Below are positions 17,049 through 26,940 of a DNA stretch of 64,000 bases, one piece after another. The notes beneath the pieces are model-generated. The model ran no database searches. It was not told where the DNA came from and saw only the letters and a program-made list of their open reading frames with translations. The position numbers and the translations under genes are program-made. The stretch comes from Tessaracoccus sp. OS52 (GTDB taxonomy: Bacteria > Actinomycetota > Actinomycetes > Propionibacteriales > Propionibacteriaceae): assembly GCF_020687685.1 (NCBI RefSeq), contig NZ_JAJEWM010000001.1, positions 930,001-994,000 of the forward strand, given 5' to 3'. Positions within the stretch are counted from its first letter, which is position 1. Every line of letters begins with the position of its first letter.

Positions 17049-17972
17049 ATGACATCGCAAACCATCCTGCGGGGCAGCTCGAGAGCTGACCTCCTGTGCA
17101 TCCCTTCAATCATGCTCGGGTTCCATCCGGCGGAGTCGGTCGTCGTGGTCGGCATGCACGGCAAACGAGTGGAGTTCTGCGCCCGGCTTGATCTGGTGCA
17201 GTCGGCCGACGAGCTCCGTGGCGCCATCGAGCAGATCCTCAACGCCCGGGACAACAAGCCGGGTACCAACTTCGTGCTGCTCGGCTTCGGACGGGAGGTG
17301 ACGGAGGTAACAGGCGTCGTGAACCACCTGACGTCCATCCTGGGAGACCTCGTCACGGACGCCGTCATCACGAACGGGACCCGCTACTGGAACCTTGACA
17401 ACTGCGCCCCGACCCCCCAGGAAGGTATCCCCTTCGAATTCTCCGCCAGCGCGCTCGCGGCACAGGCGGTCTTCGAAGGCATGGCTGTCAGGGGCAGTCG
17501 TGAGGAGGCCGTTGCCGCAGTGATGCCACCCCCTGCGCACGAACGCGCCGAGATCGCGGAACGGGTGGACCAGGCGTTCGCCCGAGTGATGCGGCTGGAC
17601 CTGGACGAGGCCATGCGGCTGTTCCGTGGCCTCCTTGAGTCGGACGAGGCACTCACACCCGACGACGCGGCTGAGCTGGCGGTGCTCCTCCAGCTGCCGG
17701 AGTGCCTTGCCGAGTTCCTGGCACAGGTCACCACCGAGTCTGCCCGGCGCGCTCACCCCCGGCTGCTCCAGGCGAGGGCCACGGCGGACCCCGAATGCGA
17801 GCCCGACGTCCTGGCCGCCCTCGCCGTGGCCTGCTGGCTGGCGGGGGAGGGGGCCCAGCAGAACGAGTGCATGACGCAGTTGCAGGAGCTGGAACCGCGA
17901 CATCCTGTTCTCCTGCTGCTCGAGGAGTTGCATCACAAGGCGTTGCCGCCCAGTTGGTGGGACGGCAGGTGA
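17049..17972 (+). CDS. DUF4192 family protein
   Basis: 307 aa from ATG 17049. The family signature ADLLCIPSIMLGFHPAESVVVVGM lies near the N-terminus, followed by a mixed alpha/beta domain and a C-terminal half of helical repeats that ends AVACWLAGEGAQQNE. DUF4192 is widespread in actinobacteria and of unknown function. No ribosome binding site; a CAGAGT hexamer ends 7 nt before the ATG. Sharing a promoter-like element with comEA suggests co-regulation with DNA uptake genes (inference). Confidence 0.85.
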   Translation: MTSQTILRGSSRADLLCIPSIMLGFHPAESVVVVGMHGKRVEFCARLDLVQSADELRGAIEQILNARDNKPGTNFVLLGFGREVTEVTGVVNHLTSILGDLVTDAVITNGTRYWNLDNCAPTPQEGIPFEFSASALAAQAVFEGMAVRGSREEAVAAVMPPPAHERAEIAERVDQAFARVMRLDLDEAMRLFRGLLESDEALTPDDAAELAVLLQLPECLAEFLAQVTTESARRAHPRLLQARATADPECEPDVLAALAVACWLAGEGAQQNECMTQLQELEPRHPVLLLLEELHHKALPPSWWDGR

Positions 17973-17991
17973 GGGCCGCTATTGTGCTCCC

Positions 17992-18909
17992 ATGCGCTTC
18001 GTTGTCTGCGGGGAGAACCTGATCGACCTCATCCCGGCAGAGGTGGTGTCCACCGCTGAGAGCAGGTGGTCGGCGCTCGCGGGCGGGGGGCCGCTCAACA
18101 CGTCGGTGGCGCTCGCCAAGCTGGGCGCCGACACCCATTACCTGGGCCGGATCGGTGCCGACGCCTTCGGGCGGCAGATCGAGGAGCACCTCCTCGCCAA
18201 CGGCGTGCAACTGGACCTGGCCGTACGCTCGGAGGACCCGACTGCGCTCGGGATCGTGTCGCTCGACGAGTTCGGCAAGGCCTCCTACAACTTCCACCTG
18301 AGGGGCACGGCGGGGTTCAGCTGGCGCCCGGGCGAGTTCCCCGAACTCACCGACGACGACTGGCTCCACTTCGGCTCCATCGGGTCGGTCGTCGGATCCG
18401 GAGTCCGTCCCCTGCTGGACTTCGTGGGAAGCACCGAGGCAGCTGTCAGCTTCGACCTGAACGTGCGCCCCACCGTGATCCCCGACCGTTCCGAGTACTA
18501 CGAACTCGTCAGCCCGCTGATGGCAGCCGTGGGCCGCTCGGGCGGGATCGTCAAGGCCAGCGACGAGGACATCAATTGGCTCGTCGACGACGACAACGCC
18601 CTCGCCTACGCGGAGGCATGGGCGGTCGAGTACGATTTGTCGATGTTCGTCGTGACACTGGGTGAACACGGGGCGGTCGCCGTGAAGCCGGACGGAAGGC
18701 ACGTCTCGGTGAAGGGACGCCGGGTCGAACTGGTGGACACCGTCGGCGCCGGGGATACCTTCATGGCTGGGTTCCTGACCCAGTACGCCCAGAATCCCGA
18801 GGACCTCGAACTGGCGTTGGAGCAGGGAATCGCCGCATCCGCTCTCGTGTGCACGCGAAAGGGAGCGAACCCTCCCACCTTGGAGGAGGTCCTGGCCTTC
18901 CTGGCCTGA
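17992..18909 (+). CDS. PfkB-family sugar kinase (fructokinase-like)
   Basis: 305 aa. PfkB signature 1 is GGGPLNTSVALAKLG and signature 2 DTVGAGDTFMAGFL, with the catalytic Asp in GAGD. It phosphorylates a sugar with ATP; the N-terminus CGENLIDLIP resembles fructokinases, but the substrate is a guess. TATTGT (17980-17985) ends 6 nt before the ATG, suggesting a leaderless mRNA. Starts 19 nt after the DUF4192 stop. Confidence 0.87.
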   Translation: MRFVVCGENLIDLIPAEVVSTAESRWSALAGGGPLNTSVALAKLGADTHYLGRIGADAFGRQIEEHLLANGVQLDLAVRSEDPTALGIVSLDEFGKASYNFHLRGTAGFSWRPGEFPELTDDDWLHFGSIGSVVGSGVRPLLDFVGSTEAAVSFDLNVRPTVIPDRSEYYELVSPLMAAVGRSGGIVKASDEDINWLVDDDNALAYAEAWAVEYDLSMFVVTLGEHGAVAVKPDGRHVSVKGRRVELVDTVGAGDTFMAGFLTQYAQNPEDLELALEQGIAASALVCTRKGANPPTLEEVLAFLA

Positions 18910-18918
18910 GGAGGCCAG
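18901..18918 (+). terminator. Hairpin across the end of the sugar kinase gene
   Basis: CTGGCCT (18901-18907) and AGGCCAG (18912-18918) pair around a 4-nt loop; the hairpin spans the TGA stop. No T-run. A TATATT hexamer at 18935-18940 then offers a promoter for leuS. Confidence 0.4.
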
Positions 18919-18987
18919 CCCTGCGGTGCGGCGGTATATTGGGCGACCGTGCGTCGCAGGGCGCACGGGGACCAGAGGAGCAAGCTC

Positions 18988-21468
18988 GTGACGAGTCACG
19001 CGGAGCCGGGCAGCGGCACCTACGACAGCCAGGCCGCGCAGGAGAAGTGGCAGGCTTTCTGGGAGCGGGACAAGACCTTCCAGCCGCTCGACGACGGCAG
19101 CCGCGAGCGTCGGTACGTGCTCGACATGTTCCCCTACCCCTCGGGAGACCTCCACATGGGCCACGCCGAGGCCTACGCCATGGGCGACGTGGTCGCACGC
19201 TTCCTGAAGCTGCGGGGTTACGACGTCATGCACCCCATCGGCTGGGACTCCTTCGGGCTTCCGGCGGAGAACGCCGCGATCCGCGCCGACGCGCACCCGG
19301 CGGAGTGGACCTACGCCAACATCGAGACGCAGGCCCGTTCCTTCAAGCGCTACGGCCTCAGCCTGGACTGGTCGCGTCGCCTGCACACCTCGGATGAGGA
19401 GTACTACCGCTGGACGCAGTGGCTGTTCGCCCGATTCCATGAGAGGGGCCTGGCCTACCGGAAGGACTCCTTCGTCAACTGGTGCCCTCAGGACCAGACG
19501 GTGCTCGCCAACGAACAGGTCGTGGACGGACGCTGTGAGCGCTGCAAGTCCGAGGTCACCAAGCGCAAGCTGAACCAGTGGTACTTCCGGATCACCGACT
19601 ACGCGCAGCAGTTGCTCGACGACATGTCACAGCTCGAGGGCGGCTGGCCGGACCACGTGCTGGCCATGCAGCGCAACTGGATCGGGCGCTCCGAAGGCGC
19701 CCACGTGGACTTCACCGTCGACGGCCGCGAGGAGCCGGTCACCGTTTTCACCACCCGCCCCGACACCCTGTTCGGTGCGACGTTCATGGTGGTGGCACCG
19801 GATGCGCCACTTGCCGCCGAACTGGTCTCCGACGAACAGCGCCCCGAATTCGAGCGCTACGTCGAGCGCGTGAAGCGTGAGACCGAGATTGAGCGACAGT
19901 CGACCGAGCACGAGAAGACCGGCGTCTGGCTTGGAGTACATGCCACCAATCCGGTCAATGGTGAGAAGGTCCAGGTCTGGGCAGCTGACTACGTGCTGGC
20001 CGACTATGGCACCGGCGCCATCATGGCCGTCCCCGCCCATGACCAGCGGGACCTCGACTTCGCCCGCAAGTTCGGACTGCCGGTCCGCACCGTCATCGAC
20101 GTCGACGGTACGGACCCGGCTGAGACCGGACTGGCGACGACGGGCGACGGCGCCTACCTCAACTCCGGCATCCTGGACGGCCTGGCTGACAAGGCCACCG
20201 GCGTCTCCAGGATCATCGAGCAACTGGAGACCGACGGCAAGGGAACCGGTACCGTCCAGTTCCGGCTGCGGGACTGGCTGCTGAGCCGCCAGCGGTTCTG
20301 GGGTTGCCCCATCCCGGTGGTGCACTGCGAGCACTGCGGCGAGGTACTGGTGCCGGACGAGCAACTGCCCGTGAGACTGCCCGACCTGCGCGGATCGGCG
20401 CTCGCACCAAAGGGCACCTCGCCCTTGGCGTCCGCAACGGACTGGGTGAACGTGGAGTGCCCCAACTGCGGGGGACCCGCGAAGCGCGACACCGACACCA
20501 TGGACACGTTCGTGGACTCGTCGTGGTACTTCTTCCGCTACTGCTCACCCGGTTACACGGAGGGTCCCTTCAACCCTGAGGATGTCGCGAACTGGATGCC
20601 GGTGGCCCAGTACGTCGGCGGCGTCGAGCACGCCATCTTGCACCTGCTCTACATGCGGTTCTTCTCCAAGGTGCTGCGGGACCTCGGCCTGGTCACCTTC
20701 GACGAGCCCATGCTGCGCCTGATGAACCAAGGACAGGTCGTCAACCAGGGCAAGGCCATGAGCAAGTCGCTGGGTAACGGTGTCGACCTGGGGCAGCAGA
20801 TAGACAAGTTCGGCGTCGACGCCGTTCGCCTCACCATGGTCTTCGCGGGCCCGCCCGAGGATGACATCGACTGGGCCGAGGTCTCGCCGGCGTCGTCGCT
20901 GAAGTTCCTGCAACGGGCCTACCGCCTGGCCTGCGACGTGAGCAGCGAACCAGGGGTCGACTTCGCCACAGGCGACAAGTCGCTGCGCCACGTCACCCAC
21001 AAGACGATCGCGGAGATTACGAACCTGGTGGAGTCCGGCCGGTTCAACGTCGCGGTTGCCCGCACCATGGAACTGGTCAACGCCACCCGCAAGACCGTGG
21101 ACGGTGGGGCTGGCGGAGGGGATCCCGCAGTCCGTGAGGCGGTCATGTTCGTGGCCCAGTCGCTGAGCCTGGTGGCTCCCTACGTGGCCGAGGAGATCTG
21201 GGAACTGCTGGGCCTGCCCCCCTCGGTTGCCAGCAGCACCTGGCCGACGGCTGACGAGGTCCTGCTGGTGGAGGACTCCGTCACGATGGTGGTGCAGATC
21301 CAGGGCAAGATCCGCGCGAAGCTGGACGTGCCCACCGACATCACCGAGGACGACGCCCTTGGTCTCGCCCTGGCTGACCCGGGGGTACAGCGATCCCTCG
21401 ACGGCCGCCCAGTTGTCAAGGTGATCGCTCGACTGCCGAAGATGCTCAGCCTCGTCCCCGGGAAGTAA
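18988..21468 (+). CDS. leuS: Leucyl-tRNA synthetase
   Basis: 826 aa, normal length. GTG 18988 is chosen because AGGAG lies 8-10 nt upstream; an in-frame GTG at 18949, 8 nt after TATATT, is an alternative leaderless start. The HIGH motif is [13 protein letters not shown], and the editing (CP1) domain includes the [14 protein letters not shown] threonine-rich region. KMSKS appears as [10 protein letters not shown]. It charges tRNA-Leu. It leads the conserved leuS-comEA-comEC-holA-rpsT-lepA block. Confidence 0.97.
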   Translation: MTSHAEPGSGTYDSQAAQEKWQAFWERDKTFQPLDDGSRERRYVLDMFPYPSGDLHMGHAEAYAMGDVVARFLKLRGYDVMHPIGWDSFGLPAENAAIRADAHPAEWTYANIETQARSFKRYGLSLDWSRRLHTSDEEYYRWTQWLFARFHERGLAYRKDSFVNWCPQDQTVLANEQVVDGRCERCKSEVTKRKLNQWYFRITDYAQQLLDDMSQLEGGWPDHVLAMQRNWIGRSEGAHVDFTVDGREEPVTVFTTRPDTLFGATFMVVAPDAPLAAELVSDEQRPEFERYVERVKRETEIERQSTEHEKTGVWLGVHATNPVNGEKVQVWAADYVLADYGTGAIMAVPAHDQRDLDFARKFGLPVRTVIDVDGTDPAETGLATTGDGAYLNSGILDGLADKATGVSRIIEQLETDGKGTGTVQFRLRDWLLSRQRFWGCPIPVVHCEHCGEVLVPDEQLPVRLPDLRGSALAPKGTSPLASATDWVNVECPNCGGPAKRDTDTMDTFVDSSWYFFRYCSPGYTEGPFNPEDVANWMPVAQYVGGVEHAILHLLYMRFFSKVLRDLGLVTFDEPMLRLMNQGQVVNQGKAMSKSLGNGVDLGQQIDKFGVDAVRLTMVFAGPPEDDIDWAEVSPASSLKFLQRAYRLACDVSSEPGVDFATGDKSLRHVTHKTIAEITNLVESGRFNVAVARTMELVNATRKTVDGGAGGGDPAVREAVMFVAQSLSLVAPYVAEEIWELLGLPPSVASSTWPTADEVLLVEDSVTMVVQIQGKIRAKLDVPTDITEDDALGLALADPGVQRSLDGRPVVKVIARLPKMLSLVPGK

Positions 21469-21520
21469 TCCACAGGCCACGCCTTCCCTGAAGGATCAGG
21501 CTCCCGCACAACCAGAGTGT
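21469..21520 (+). promoter_or_regulatory. Shared upstream element, copy B (before comEA)
   Basis: Partner of 16992-17043: the same blocks TCCACAGGC, CTGA-GGATC, GGCTCC and ACCAGAGTGT with identical spacing. It begins immediately after the leuS stop codon. CAGAGT (21513-21518) ends 6 nt before the comEA ATG. Confidence 0.6.
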
Positions 21521-21524
21521 GGGT

Positions 21525-22376
21525 ATGCCCGATTCCTCTGGGACAGATGAACTCGCCCGTGCCCGCCTCGCCTACATCAGCGCCGGCCAGCCGGCGCTGT
21601 CCGCGCCCAGGAGGGCCTTGGCCGCCGCCTCCCAGGCTGTGACCTCGAGCGCCGGCGGTGTGGTTGAGGAACCCCAGCCTCCGGCTACGGCACCAGGGCG
21701 GCTTGCGGAGCCAGAGCCCCGAGCGTCGGCACTCCCGTGGATTCCGGACGGGACCCTGCGGCGCCGCTACGTGGTGGCGATCCTGCTGCTGCTCCTCGCG
21801 GGACTTGGCATCACCATGGCTGTTCTCGGGCGCAGTTCCGCGTCGCAGATCGCGCTGGAGCCCACGCCCGTGGTGCAGACGGTTGTCCCGACCGCTCCGT
21901 CGCCCAGCGTGTCGTCTCCGGTGCAGCTGCGCATCCACGTGCTCGGCGCCGTCGCCGAGCCCGGGGTGGTCACCGTTCCCGACGGGAGCATCGTCGCCGA
22001 CGCCCTCGACGCAGCAGGCGGACTGCTGCCGGAAGCTGATCCCGCTGAACTGAACCTGGCTGCCCGCCTGGCCGACGGCCAGCAGGTGATCGTCGGAACC
22101 ACCTCGGAGCCCATGGGCGACGTCCGGGACCAGCCCGGCACCTCGGGACCAACGGGTGCAGCAGGGACTCCCGGCAGCGAGGGGGCGCTCGTGAACCTGA
22201 ACACCGCCAGCCAGGGACAACTCGAGGAGTTGCCCGGGGTTGGTCCGGTCCTGGCCGGGGAGATCATCGCCTGGCGCGAGGGAAACGGAGGGTTCGCGTC
22301 GGTGGCAGACCTGGAGGAGGTCTCCGGGGTCGGTCCCAAGACGTTCGCCGCCCTCGAGCCACTGGTCACCGTGTGA
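21525..22376 (+). CDS. comEA: Competence protein ComEA, membrane-anchored DNA receptor
   Basis: 283 aa. ATG 21525 is chosen by its spacing from the CAGAGT hexamer; GTG 21519 is in frame two codons earlier. Layout: ~75-residue cytoplasmic N-terminus, one membrane helix (YVVAILLLLLAGLGITMAV), a Pro/Ser linker, an SLBB domain (VLGAVAEPGVVTVPDGS) and a C-terminal helix-hairpin-helix pair (VNLNTASQGQLEELPGVGP and VSGVGPKTFAALEPL). ComEA binds incoming double-stranded DNA outside the membrane for ComEC. Its stop overlaps comEC by 4 nt. Confidence 0.93.
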   Translation: MPDSSGTDELARARLAYISAGQPALSAPRRALAAASQAVTSSAGGVVEEPQPPATAPGRLAEPEPRASALPWIPDGTLRRRYVVAILLLLLAGLGITMAVLGRSSASQIALEPTPVVQTVVPTAPSPSVSSPVQLRIHVLGAVAEPGVVTVPDGSIVADALDAAGGLLPEADPAELNLAARLADGQQVIVGTTSEPMGDVRDQPGTSGPTGAAGTPGSEGALVNLNTASQGQLEELPGVGPVLAGEIIAWREGNGGFASVADLEEVSGVGPKTFAALEPLVTV

Positions 22377-24706
22377 GGCCCGGCCATGACTGGCGGCTGC
22401 TGCCCCTGGCTGTCGCGGGCTGGTGCGGGGCGTGGCTGGGAACCGCCGGGCTACGTCCCGAGGGTCCCATCCTCTTCGCCGCCTACGCCTCCTTGGCGCT
22501 CGTCGTGGTCTGGGCGGTGCGTTCGAGGAGAACCTGGGTCCTGATGGCGGCCGTGGTTCTAGGGGCCACGAGCCTCATGTCGGGGGTCCGTGAGCTCCAA
22601 CTCCACACCGGATCCCCTGCCATGCTTGCTGCCGAACACACGGCCGGGATCGCTTCGGTGCGGCTGCTCGGGGACCCCAGGGAGGTGGCTCAGGGGCCGC
22701 GGCCGTCCTTGGTGGTGGCCACCGCTCAGTTGTTGAGGCTCGAGGTCCGGACCTCGGCGGTGCAGACGGCGCAGCAGGTGCTGGTGTTCGCCTCGGGAGA
22801 GGCTGGTGAGCGCCTCGTCGCGACCCCGCCCGGGTCTGTGGTGGAGCTGCGCGGGTCCTTGGGCCCAGCGGACCCGACGGCTCCGGAGGCACTCGTGATC
22901 AGGGCCCGGCGGGTCTCCGGTGAACTTGCGCCACCGGGACCATTGGACGCAATGGTGAATGCGCTGCGCGCGGGCCTCAGGGACGCGACCGCGCTGTCGC
23001 CACCCACCCAGGCCGCGCTGGTGCCGTCGCTGGTGGTGGGTGACACCGCCGGCATCACCGAGGATCTCTCCGACCAGTTCCGGGCCACGTCCCTCAGCCA
23101 CCTGCTGGCGGTCTCCGGCGCGAACCTGACGCTGATGCTGACGGTGGTCCTGGGCTTCGCCCGCCTCGTCGGTATCCGCGGTTGGTCCGTGCGCATCCTG
23201 GCCGTGGTGTGTGTCGGGTTGTTCGTAGTGGTGTGCCGCAGTGAGCCATCCGTGGTCCGGGCCGCCGCCATGGGGCTGGTAACGCTGTCCGCGATGGGGG
23301 TCGGACGCGGGAAGCGATCGGTGCGCCACTTGTGCCTCGCCGTCTTGTGCCTGATGATGATCGACCCGTGGCTGTCGCGCTCCTGGGGCTTCGCGCTGTC
23401 GGTCGCCGCCTGCTCCGGGATCGCGCTCCTCTCCCCGGGCTGGACCCGTGCGATGGTCTGGTTGCCCCGCCCCCTGGCCGAGGCGCTCGCCATCCCGCTG
23501 GCCGCGCAACTTGCCACCCAGCCGATCATCACCGCCCTGAGTGGGCAGGTGTCGGTCGTCGGGCTGCTGGCAAACATGCTGGCCGGGCCGTTCGTGGGGC
23601 CCGCCACGGTACTGGGCCTCGCAGCAACTTGCCTCGTCTGGTTCCCCCCGGCGGTGACAGCCCTGGCGTGGGCGGCGGGCTGGTGCGTCCAGCCGATCCT
23701 GTGGATCGCAGGGTTCGGCTCCGCACTGCCCGCGGCGTCCTGGAGCTGGCCGGCGGACGCGCTCGGTGTGGCGCTCTGCATCGTCGCGTGCCTGGTGCTG
23801 TCGCAACTGGCCGGCCACCTCCTCAGGTCGCCACCCGCGGTCATCGCGCTGCTGGCCACCCTCTTGCTCGCGGCAACTGTGCGGCCAGTCCCGTTGGGGT
23901 GGCCGGGCGACTGGCGGGCGGTCTTCTGCGACGTAGGGCAGGGCGATGCCACTCTGCTCAGGGCGGCCGAAGGCGTTGCGGTGGTGGTGGACACGGGCGC
24001 CGACCCCGCGCCCGTGGAGTCCTGCTTGGCTTCCGTCGGGATCAGTTCCGTGCCCCTCCTGGTGCTGACCCACTACCACGCCGACCATGTCGGTGGTGCA
24101 GTCGCCGTCATCACCAGGTACCGGCCGAGGATCGTAGTGGTAAGTCCGCTGGCGTCGCCGCCCCATGCAGCGGCCGCCGTATCGGCCGCCGCTGACTCTG
24201 TGGGCGCGCGGCTCTTGACCGCCGTGCCCGGTCAGGTGCTGAGCCTGGGTGAGGTCAACTGGACCACGGTGTCCAGCCACCAGCCGCGGATCATCGAATC
24301 AAGCGACGGTGGGGAGAGCAGCGGCGAGAACGACTCATCCGTGGTCGGTGTCGCGGACGTGGATGGTCTGAGGGTCCTGCTCCCGGGCGACGCGGAGCCG
24401 GAGGGCCAACGTCGTGCCTTGGCGGCGGCCGCGGATCACGGCCTCGACCTGTCAGCGCACGTCCTCAAGTTTCCACACCACGGTTCATCGCGGCAGGAGG
24501 AGGAGTTCTTCGCGGCCAGCGAGGCTGCCCTCGCGGTCGCCTCCGCAGGGCGGGACAACGACTACGGCCATCCCGCCGATGCCGCACTCCGGCTGGCATC
24601 ACGGCATGGGATGGCCGTGGCGCGGACGGACGTGGATGGTTCCGTTGCGGTCTCACTCACAGATGGTGTTCTGGAGGTGCGGCGGGCTGGAGCCCAGAGC
24701 GATTGA
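22373..24706 (+). CDS. comEC: Competence channel protein ComEC/Rec2
   Basis: 777 aa, GTG start overlapping the comEA stop. Order: N-terminal membrane helices and a DUF4131-like domain, then the Competence domain (HLLAVSGANLTLML at ~245), several more helices, and a C-terminal metallo-beta-lactamase-like domain (FCDVGQGDATLL, LTHYHADHVGG, FPHHGSSRQEE). ComEC forms the channel for single-stranded DNA, and the MBL-like domain probably degrades the other strand. The zinc-ligand motif is intact, so it looks functional. Confidence 0.94.
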   Translation: MRPGHDWRLLPLAVAGWCGAWLGTAGLRPEGPILFAAYASLALVVVWAVRSRRTWVLMAAVVLGATSLMSGVRELQLHTGSPAMLAAEHTAGIASVRLLGDPREVAQGPRPSLVVATAQLLRLEVRTSAVQTAQQVLVFASGEAGERLVATPPGSVVELRGSLGPADPTAPEALVIRARRVSGELAPPGPLDAMVNALRAGLRDATALSPPTQAALVPSLVVGDTAGITEDLSDQFRATSLSHLLAVSGANLTLMLTVVLGFARLVGIRGWSVRILAVVCVGLFVVVCRSEPSVVRAAAMGLVTLSAMGVGRGKRSVRHLCLAVLCLMMIDPWLSRSWGFALSVAACSGIALLSPGWTRAMVWLPRPLAEALAIPLAAQLATQPIITALSGQVSVVGLLANMLAGPFVGPATVLGLAATCLVWFPPAVTALAWAAGWCVQPILWIAGFGSALPAASWSWPADALGVALCIVACLVLSQLAGHLLRSPPAVIALLATLLLAATVRPVPLGWPGDWRAVFCDVGQGDATLLRAAEGVAVVVDTGADPAPVESCLASVGISSVPLLVLTHYHADHVGGAVAVITRYRPRIVVVSPLASPPHAAAAVSAAADSVGARLLTAVPGQVLSLGEVNWTTVSSHQPRIIESSDGGESSGENDSSVVGVADVDGLRVLLPGDAEPEGQRRALAAAADHGLDLSAHVLKFPHHGSSRQEEEFFAASEAALAVASAGRDNDYGHPADAALRLASRHGMAVARTDVDGSVAVSLTDGVLEVRRAGAQSD

Positions 24707-24713
24707 CGCCAGA

Positions 24714-24755
24714 CTGACCAGTCAGGTCAATCCGCGGACCGCCATGCCGCGGTCC
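24714..24755 (+). terminator. Two small hairpins between convergent comEC and oxidoreductase
   Basis: CTGAC/GTCAG (24714-24718, 24721-24725) is followed by GGACCGC/GCGGTCC (24736-24742, 24749-24755). No T-run. They lie in the only gap between the two converging genes. Confidence 0.4.
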
Positions 24756-24791
24756 ACCTGAGACTGCCAAGGGGGGAGGGGGCCGGGGACC

Positions 24792-25799
24792 TCAGTCCTC
24801 CACGGTGACGGTCGGCCGGGGTCCGAGCCCTGCTGCCACATACATGTCGTCGATCACCTTCATGGTGGCCAGCGAGTCGTCCGGGCCGGTGAGGACGGGG
24901 GCGCCGTCGCGGACGGCGCTCACGAAGACCGCGAGCTGCGCCGCGTAGCTGGTCGGCTCGGCCGGAACCCGGTGCACGGTGGTCTCGCCGTCGGCGCTCA
25001 CGCGGATCTCGTTGCCCTCCTGGGGCTTCACGAACCCGTCCACCTCGATGCTGCCTCGGGTACCCGTGATCCGCGCGTGCTGGATCTCCTGGTCCTCGAG
25101 CAAGGAGCTGGAGATCGTGGAACTGATGCCGCCCGGGAACTCCAACTTCGCGCTCAACGCCTCGTCCACCTTGGGATGGTCAGTGGTGCGGGCCTCGGCC
25201 GAGAGTACCTCGGGCTCCCCGAACAGGGTGCGCAGCAGGTGGATGGCGTAGCACCCCAGGTCCATCGTCGCGCCGCCGGACAGATCGTAGCTGTAGCGGA
25301 TGTCGGTGCGGTCGGCCAGTGAGATGTTGAACGTGGCGTCGGCGGCCGTGACTTCTCCGATCACACCGTCGGCGAGCAGTTCCTCGAGCTTGGCCACCAG
25401 CGCGTGGTAGCGGTAGTGGAACGCCTCCATCAGGACGAAATTGGAGCGGCTGGCGACGTCGGCCACACCTTCGGCCTCGGCGAGGTTGGACGCGAAAGGC
25501 TTCTCCACGAGCACGTGGCGTCCCGCATCCAGGGCCTTGATGGTCCAGTGGGCATGGTGGGAGTTGGGCAGAGGGATGTAGACGGCTTCGATCTCCGGGT
25601 CGTTGATCAGGGCCTCGTAGGACTCGACGACGCGTTCGATGCCATGCTCAAGCGCGAACTCCTCGGCGCGGGAGCGGTTACGGGCCGCCACCGCGACCAG
25701 CCGCACGTCCCGATTGGCGCTTGCCGGTTCGATCAGTGCGAGCGGGGTGATCCCCGCAGCTCCAAGAATCCCAATCCTCAGCGGTTCGGTGTGCGACAT
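24792..25799 (-). CDS. Gfo/Idh/MocA-family NAD(P)-dependent oxidoreductase
   Basis: 335 aa. The N-terminal Rossmann motif is GILGAAGITPLALI, followed by VEKPFASN, the EKP motif that carries a catalytic Lys in this family. The C-terminal domain has MEAFHYRYHAL and GGATMDLGCYAIHLLR, typical of dimeric dihydrodiol or glucose-fructose oxidoreductase relatives. Substrate probably a sugar or cyclitol. It interrupts the comEC-holA pairing and reads against both. Confidence 0.88.
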   Translation of the reverse strand: MSHTEPLRIGILGAAGITPLALIEPASANRDVRLVAVAARNRSRAEEFALEHGIERVVESYEALINDPEIEAVYIPLPNSHHAHWTIKALDAGRHVLVEKPFASNLAEAEGVADVASRSNFVLMEAFHYRYHALVAKLEELLADGVIGEVTAADATFNISLADRTDIRYSYDLSGGATMDLGCYAIHLLRTLFGEPEVLSAEARTTDHPKVDEALSAKLEFPGGISSTISSSLLEDQEIQHARITGTRGSIEVDGFVKPQEGNEIRVSADGETTVHRVPAEPTSYAAQLAVFVSAVRDGAPVLTGPDDSLATMKVIDDMYVAAGLGPRPTVTVED

Positions 25800-25886
25800 C
25801 GATGTCCTCTCGTAAGTTGTCCTGCCCGGTCAGTCTAGGCCCTGGCGCTTGGGTGCTTGTCGGCGGTAGCTGGCATGCTTGTCGGC

Positions 25887-26858
25887 ATGACCGCCTTCGG
25901 AACCTCGCTGCTTGTCAGCGGCACGGAGCAACTGCTGGCCGCGCGCATCGTGGACGCTCGACGGAAGGCGGCCATGGTGGAACAACCCGACGCGGAGGTC
26001 AACCGTCTGGACGCCTCCGAACTGCAGGGTTCCATGCTTGCGGAGGTGGTGGGGGGCTCGCTGTTCTCCAGCCACATCGTGGCCATCATCGACGACGTCG
26101 GCGCCACTCCACCCGAGGTGGTGGACCAGCTCGTCGCCACCGCAGTGAATCCTGGCCCGGACCTGTGTCTCATCCTGGTCCACCAGGGTGGCAACAAGGG
26201 CAAGGGGCTGCTGGACAAGCTGAAGAAGGCGAAGGTGCCCGTTGAGTCGGTGGCACCCGTCAAGGCCTGGGAACTGCCGAAGTTCTGCCAGGCCGAGGCC
26301 AGGCACCATCGGGTCAGCCTGACCACCGATGCGGCCAACGCCCTGATATCGGCCATTGGCACTGATCTACGGGCGCTGGTGTCGGCCATCTCCCAACTTG
26401 CCGACGACGCCGGCGGCGAGGAGATCGACGCGAAACTGATCAGTCGCTACTTCGCCGGGCGGGCGGATGTGACGTCGTTCGCCGTGGCCGACGCCGTCCT
26501 GGCCGGTAACTCTGCTCTGGCCATGGAGCGGCTGCGCTGGGCGCTGACCACCGGGGCCGCCCCGGTCCTGGTCACCAGTGCCATGGCTGCGGCGTTCAGG
26601 GGCATGGGCAAGTACCTGGACGCTCAGGGGCAGCGCCTGGGCGAGTACGATCTGGCGCGCCAGCTGGGCGTGCCGCCCTGGAAGCTGAAGGACTACTCAC
26701 GCAACTCGCGCCACTGGCAGTCCGGGGGAGTCGCCACCGCGATAAAACTCGTGGCAGCCGCCGACGCTGACGTCAAGGGAGCCGCCACGAGTGCCGAGTA
26801 CGCACTCGAGCGGATGGTCCTCGGGGTCCTCGCGCAGCGTCGCAACGCTGCTGGATAG
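25887..26858 (+). CDS. holA: DNA polymerase III delta subunit
   Basis: 323 aa from ATG 25887; in-frame ATG 25875 is possible but lies only 3 nt from a TAGCTG hexamer. HolA opens the sliding clamp within the clamp loader. Visible features: LLVSGTEQLLAARIV at the N-terminus (a degenerate AAA+ P-loop region), VAIIDDVG, and the C-terminal RWALTTGAAPVLVTSAMA helices. Position after comEC and before rpsT is the standard bacterial arrangement. Confidence 0.92.
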   Translation: MTAFGTSLLVSGTEQLLAARIVDARRKAAMVEQPDAEVNRLDASELQGSMLAEVVGGSLFSSHIVAIIDDVGATPPEVVDQLVATAVNPGPDLCLILVHQGGNKGKGLLDKLKKAKVPVESVAPVKAWELPKFCQAEARHHRVSLTTDAANALISAIGTDLRALVSAISQLADDAGGEEIDAKLISRYFAGRADVTSFAVADAVLAGNSALAMERLRWALTTGAAPVLVTSAMAAAFRGMGKYLDAQGQRLGEYDLARQLGVPPWKLKDYSRNSRHWQSGGVATAIKLVAAADADVKGAATSAEYALERMVLGVLAQRRNAAG

Positions 26859-26880
26859 GCAGGATCCCGGGGACGTGAAA

Positions 26881-26914
26881 CAGCGCCCCGACCACCGAGT
26901 GGGCCGGGGCGCTG
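26881..26914 (-). terminator. Terminator between convergent holA and rpsT
   Basis: CAGCGCCCCG (26881-26890) pairs perfectly with CGGGGCGCTG (26905-26914). On the minus strand it is followed by TTTC, so it best serves rpsT, but it can act both ways. Confidence 0.75.
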
Positions 26915-26940
26915 GCTCAGTTCAGCGCGGTATTGGGTTC

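Noticed and set aside
18949-18987. GTG 18949 as the leuS start
   Set aside because: It lies 8 nt after TATATT and could be leaderless, but GTG 18988 has AGGAG at good distance and the extra 13 residues are atypical; kept only as an alternative.
22559-24280. 573-codon minus-strand frame opposite comEC
   Set aside because: Rich in Arg, Gln, His and Gly without any domain; explained by codon bias of comEC.
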